DNA of 64,000 bases, taken from positions 169,847,861 through 169,911,860 of the forward strand of contig NC_081406.1 in the NCBI RefSeq assembly GCF_030272615.1, read 5' to 3'. The position numbers were made by a program, and so were the translations under genes. Shown piece after piece: positions 59,088 through 64,000 of the stretch. The stretch's first letter is position 1; each line of letters starts with the position of its first letter. The DNA comes from Cryptomeria japonica (Eukaryota > Streptophyta > Pinopsida > Cupressales > Cupressaceae). The notes below the pieces were generated by a model. The model saw nothing but the letters and a program-made list of their open reading frames with translations. It was not told the origin of the DNA and did not search any database.

Positions 59088-59627
59088 GCATGGACACGGA
59101 TACGGATACGGTATTGGATACGGATACGGTCATATTTTAAAACCCTCAATATGGATACAGTTATATATGTCATTCATAAAATACACATACGCATATATTT
59201 AACACATATTTCTAAGTTATTCGAGGAGATTTTCATTACTTCAAAAGCAATATAGACACATAATTGCTACATAAATAATGATAAGTTGATTTAACATTTT
59301 ACAATATGAAAAAATAGTAGAGTTGCATTGGAAGTTAACCCAAAAAATGGGTCACTGAAATAGAAAAACATTTCATTTGTCTTTCTCATTTGGCATAGGC
59401 TTTATTTATACCAATTTTTTTTTTTAAAAATGCATGAATGAAGTTTTTTAAAATTAAATTTAGGAAGATTTATGTCAAATTAAAAAAAAATCAAATTACA
59501 TAGTATCTAGCATGGTTGGAAATCCAGGTTTTTGGGCATGTGTGGGTACAGTATTCGACATGTATCCGGACTGTATCGGATACATATCCGTTTTGGATAC
59601 GGGAACGGGTACAAGGATACGCATGCC
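59088..59627. repeat. GATACGG-rich inverted-repeat structure
   Basis: Left side GGACACGGATACGGATACGG (about 59093) with more GGATACGG units. Right side, inverted, TATCCGGACTGTATCGGATA through GGATACGCATGCCC at about 59566-59630. Arms are imperfect, about 60-100 bp, around a 350-bp AT-rich middle. Possibly a miniature DNA transposon with repeated subterminal motifs; no clear target duplication found. Confidence 0.5.
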
Positions 59628-60344
59628 CAGGGAGGGACAAAGGAGTTTCTGGCTACTAGGGCATTCAGCAACAGCACTAGACAACCTCTAACAACTTAAT
59701 GATTAATATGAAAGTTTGATCAACTTATGCTTTATCAATTGCCACAATTCGCCTTGTGGCTACATATATCTCCACCAGCATTAAAGACAATTGTTCTGCA
59801 TAGCATTCTGTTGTTAAATCATTCTTAAATTTATCAGTGCTCTCCAAATGAAAAAGCGGAACACTGAAAATGACAAGAGGAAATATTTCTAACAGTTTAA
59901 TGATTACTCAGATCATTATCAAAAAATAACTAAATATGAGGAAATATTTCTAAACATTCTTTAATAAGTTTACTATCAAGAATAACTAGTCCCAAACAAA
60001 CTGGTAAAGGGTAATATCAGTTAAAAAATATGCTTGGACATATGTGTTTACAAAGACTGAAACAATAAACATATGCAAATCATTGCTATTAATTTGAACA
60101 GTCAGAAAAATTACATCACTCACAGTTGTAAATATTATTTGATTTCTATAAGTTTACAACTTCGCATCCAATGAAAAGTCATCCGAAATTTTTTGGCCTT
60201 AGCTTGTGATTGCTAGTCATGTAAAACATATTGAAAAGCAAGACACAAATGCCACCAAACATATTAATGTGATTGAATGCTATGAATGACAAAGAGAGCA
60301 AATTAACAGATATTTACAGGTACAGCTGAGATGGAACTGCCTGC
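59628..60344. other. Region downstream of the DUF1639-type gene
   Basis: No ORF of note. The 3' untranslated region of the minus-strand gene must lie here. I could not fix a polyadenylation signal. Confidence 0.4.
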
Positions 60345-62371
60345 TTATTCAGATTCACTATGTGCTCCTCTCATAGCTTTCAAACCCCTTGGTCTCTGCA
60401 TCAATGACATTTTGATTGAGTTAGGGCATGAAACATAAAGACATAAACAGTCAAAGAGAAATTTCTAGTTAGAAAGAAGCTGCTGATATAGCAGCTAAGA
60501 AACTACCTTCTTCAAACATTTCTTTTCCCTAACTTCATACCGTTCTTGAGAAAGATCGCTGAGCCAACCACCAGGGCTAACATTCTACAAAAGAGAAATC
60601 AACTTACAATCAATGTAAGTGCTTATTTTCTGACCACTATTATGTTTTTATTATGAAAAACAATTGTCATGCCATGTACTAAGGGTAATGTACAAGCATC
60701 TAGAAAGATCCATAATCTTTGGTAGCCATTTCATACACAGAATGTGTTTCATGATCAAAGCATTCCTTCAGTTCCCGTAAAGGGTGCATTGTAGAGTTAG
60801 ACACAGTAAACCACACTTAATTTTCTTTAAGTGGTCCATTGCCCAGGTATAGCATACATGAATGTTACCAAATTCCTGGAGGACAGCTGCTGGATGAGAA
60901 TACCAAAATTGTCATTTGGGAAAAGAAGACAAAAAAAAAATTTCAAGAAACAAAAAAATTGAATATAAGATATAAAATCATATTTTATAAATATCTATGC
61001 AAGATGAGATGTTATGGAAACCTTGATTACTAACCAAAGACTTTTGCAATTATTACTTCTGTCGTGCACACAAATGTTTACAAACAGGCACTTTTTCAAA
61101 AATGTAAACTTCCTTTTTCTACATTTCATGGAAGAGAACAAACTTCATTTTACAAATATACAGAAATTGGGAAAAAGGACAGAACGGTAAGAACCCCGGC
61201 CCACGGACGTGTTTACTTGCTCAAGGAATTTTAATATGTGTAAGGATTCAGGAATAACTAGTTCCTGTTCCACCGGAGATCCCAATATAGAAGTCAACTA
61301 CAACAACAATAATCGTATACATTGGAGGAGGCTTTTACTCCCTTTTTATGCCTCAGTTGTTCCAATTAAACGAAGCAACTCCAAAAGCAGGAATCATTAG
61401 TAACTAATGTTTAGGAGGGAGATTTTCAGCAAATACGAAGGGGCTGCACCTACTTAAACGGATTTAAATCCAAAATGTAGACTAAGTTTAATTTGAATTT
61501 TCAGATTTATTGATGATTTTGGACGGAGGCTCCTTTAATAAATTTTGCAGAAATGAGAAATTAAAATTCCACTTGTACCATATTTCTGCATAAGGCTCCT
61601 TAATTTTACCCCACGGTACCCTAATTTGATTTCGAGGAAATCCCTTCCATGGAACAACGAGGTAAGCCGATATACTTGGGATATATCATCTCTTAAGAAC
61701 ATTTGACGGCAAAATCAGAAAACAGCTAATGAGATAGAATCAGAATATAAAATTGTAATATCCTCTGCTCTATCTCTGCATACTGAGGGCTTCAAAAAAT
61801 ACGAAAAAACAAAGTCACGAAAAGCACAAGATATACTCACTTGGATTGTTCTCTGAATAGACTTGAGGCGCTTTTTGGGTTTCAACGGCAATATTGAGCA
61901 CTTTATCGCTAGAAAATCTTCCTCTATCTGGTTATGAGAGAGGGTCAGACTGAATTTTGGCCAAACAGAGGTCTCCACGGTCAAGGCCTTGTTGTCTTGC
62001 ATATTGTTCACTTCGTCCGTGTTATTGCTCTTCCTGGTGCACATAATATGATTCACTGGATGCTGAGATCTGGTGATCCTTTTCTGACGAGACCCGGAGG
62101 AATGCATGTTGTTGTTGTTGCAAGGCAGTGTTATCTTTTTTTCAAGAACTGGTTTAACTTGATGGTCTTGTAGCTTTTGTTGGGGGGTTATTTTTGCAGC
62201 AGGAGCAGACCCCTCTTTATTAGCTCCAACAACATGCCTGTCCACACGGATGGTGGACGTCTCGGTTGTCTGCATTATCTGTGGCTTGCCACATACCATA
62301 CGCTTGCGGATTCCCCATTGAAAAAAATCTCTAGAAGAAATTCTGTTCTCTAGAGCTGTTGCAGTCTCCAT
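60345..62371 (-). CDS. DUF1639-family plant protein, three exons (61841-62371, 60507-60584, 60345-60395)
   Basis: Exon 1 (177 codons) starts at ATG 62371 and ends CAATCCAA before the donor GTGAGTATAT. Intron 1 (1256 bp) ends TTTTGTAG. Exon 2 (26 codons) reads NVSPGGWLSDLSQERYEVRE then KKCLKK, donor GTAGTT. Intron 2 (111 bp) ends GATGCAG. Exon 3 reads RPRGLKAMRGAHSESE then TAA. All joins are phase 0; the protein is 219 residues. Family marks are RDFFQWGIRKRMVCGK near residue 14, and the IEEDF...LKPKKRLKSIQ block joined to WLSDLSQERYEV, where the family norm is PKKRPK...FPGLWLSE..P..Y.V. Middle residues 40-140 are polar and disordered-looking. Function unknown in the family; the Lys/Arg-rich block suggests a nuclear role. 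TATATAAAA at 62392-62400 is too close to the ATG to be a simple TATA box, so a 5' intron or a later start (Met 25) is possible. Confidence 0.85.
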
Positions 62372-64000
62372 TTTAAAGGAATTCTACAATTTTTTATATA
62401 TGTCCCAGATGACAAAGAAAGATTTCTGTAATCCTTAGATTCAAAAAAGAAATACAGAAATTTATCACAGAAGCCTTCAATCCTTGGATTTAAGGAGATG
62501 CCCTTAAATTTGTACAGCTTACAGAAAAAAAGTCCTTAATTCTTAAGGCTTAAAGTAAAAAGACTCCAAAAGCCCCCCTAAATCCTCCATAGAAAACATG
62601 CTCGTACTCAAGACTCCAAAATACAAATTTGCTGGCTACAAATTGCAAAATTCCTGTCAAATTTTCAAAATCATCTTACAATCTGAGAAAACGTCAAAAT
62701 CTTGAATTTCGATTTTTTTGACCACAAAGAAAGAAAGTCCGCTCAGCCGAAAAATGATTTCGATTTCAAATTCCTTCAAGCAGATTTAAATCACAACTAA
62801 CGAACAAAAAGAGATGGATCATCTGCACAAAATTTGTCGAACCTTTAGCACTCAAAAAAATTTAAACAAAAAGCAAATCTTTGCTCACAAGCTACAAATA
62901 TTGAAGAGTCTGACCAATTTTTGTGCAAAAATGAGCCAAACTGAATTAAAATAAATGGAAAAAAAATCGAAAATGGCAGCATACCGCAAAATAAAACCGG
63001 TGGTTGGATTCTTCTCAGAAAAAATTCAAAAACTGGGCCAAATTTTTCAAGATTTAACTCGATGTAATCTTTAAAATCCGTTGAAGAAGATTCAATGCAC
63101 AAAAATATCATTCTTGATGGCATTCCCGAGCATTTCATTCCTGATTTTCCACACTCTGCGTTCTGCTCCTCAATATTTTCTCCCAGGCCTGGAGTGAATT
63201 GCATATTACTGTTTTATTTTTATTTATTTATTTTGCCTCCTGGGATTTTAGTTTTATCTCACTTTGAAATTCTCTTTATTTCTACACCGTTAGATTTAAA
63301 TCCTATCGACGGCTGACTACAATCGCTCTTCACTAAAATATTAGCTTTTATTTCTAAATATAAAATGCGTCTCTTACCGGAGTCAAGAGACTTAAAACAT
63401 TATTATTATTAATTGGGTGAATAATTATGTCCAAACACTTTGAAAGACTATTTGAAATTATATTAAAATATAAAAATAAATTATATTCAATTGGATAGAG
63501 GCAACTTGTTTCTTTATAACTTTTATATGTAATAAATATGAAAATTTTGGTAAGTTTTTTTCAATTAATTTAAATTCAAACAAGATCAAGTATGATTGTA
63601 ATTTTAGTTAGGGTTTATATTGAGAGAAAAGATATACGCTTTAGAGATAGTTTGACAAGATTTGATCTTATTAAGGGAAAAAGTTTTTGATATCATTTAT
63701 ATTATCTATAAGTTATAATATGCAATTTGGTAATATGGGTTGCAATTTGGTCATGTAGTTGGTTTGATACTATTTTATCTATTTTTATCTATTTTTATAT
63801 TTTATTTAATATAAAAAGGTATAATAATTATATTTATTGGGAATATTAGAAATAGGTTTATAATAATCATGTAAAAAGTAGGTTTATTAGAATTTTTCAA
63901 AAAATAAATTAGTTAATATTAATTGTGTGATATAATCAATTAAGAGTGTTTATTATTTATTTATTATAATGTTAAAAATTTAAAGATATAGTTATTTTAT
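62372..64000. other. Upstream region of the DUF1639-type gene
   Basis: Presumed promoter and 5' untranslated sequence on the minus strand up to about 63350, AT-rich beyond. The minus-strand frame 62845-63204 is unsupported by any domain. No other gene seen to the window end. Confidence 0.4.

Noticed and set aside
62392-62400. TATATAAAA as the TATA box of the DUF1639-type gene
   Set aside because: It lies about 20 bases from the ATG, which would place transcription start at or beyond the start codon.
62845-63204. 119-codon minus-strand ORF upstream of the DUF1639-type gene
   Set aside because: No domain, no link in frame or splice signal to the gene; probably promoter or leader sequence.

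Overview
This window looks like plant nuclear DNA, most likely from a seed plant with a very large, repeat-swollen genome; a gymnosperm is my best guess, by inference only. The reasons are plant-type Ty1/Copia and Ty3/Gypsy retrotransposons stacked inside one another, a plant-type LINE fragment (zf-RVT plus RNase H), and one spliced gene of the plant-only DUF1639 family. There is no bacterial gene organisation.

Positions 1-34970 hold one nested transposon stack. The oldest layer is a minus-strand Ty3/Gypsy pol relic (D: 1-211, 30113-31135, 34319-about 34970). A gag-only Copia element (A, 212-30112, minus strand) sits in its integrase. A's 5' LTR is split by a 22.96-kb insertion (B, 6936-29891, minus strand), a non-autonomous element with a Pro/Ser-rich low-complexity ORF. 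B's left LTR is split by a gag-only element with 4.5-kb LTRs (C, 7363-20241, plus strand, perfect 5-bp target duplication GAAGG). B's right LTR carries a 1.66-kb LINE-like retroposon (G, 28175-29833, minus strand). D's RNase H is broken by a 3.18-kb LINE 3' piece (H, 31136-34318, plus strand) that has a large extra ORF downstream of its RNase H. G and H share a 3'-terminal motif.

Positions 35153-43037 are a complete but decayed chromovirus (E, plus strand): two 1.6-kb LTRs, tRNA-Met-type primer site, gag, protease, RT, RNase H, integrase and chromodomain, with a perfect CTTTG target duplication. Its many in-frame stops look like C-to-T decay.

Positions 43043-60344 are AT-rich intergenic DNA. 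They hold a tRNA-headed SINE-like composite of about 1 kb containing a GATAAGG minisatellite (45141-46182), a pair of roughly 500-bp direct repeats bracketing other tandem repeats (48091-52195), a gag/protease-only Gypsy relic F (56112-about 59085, minus strand), and a GATACGG-rich inverted structure (59088-59627).

Positions 60345-62371 (minus strand) carry the only convincing host gene, a three-exon DUF1639-family protein of 219 residues. Its exon joins all fall in phase 0.

The unifying theme is non-autonomy: A, C and F keep gag without RT, B keeps only LTRs and a low-complexity ORF, and G has no RT. All would need proteins made by other elements to move.
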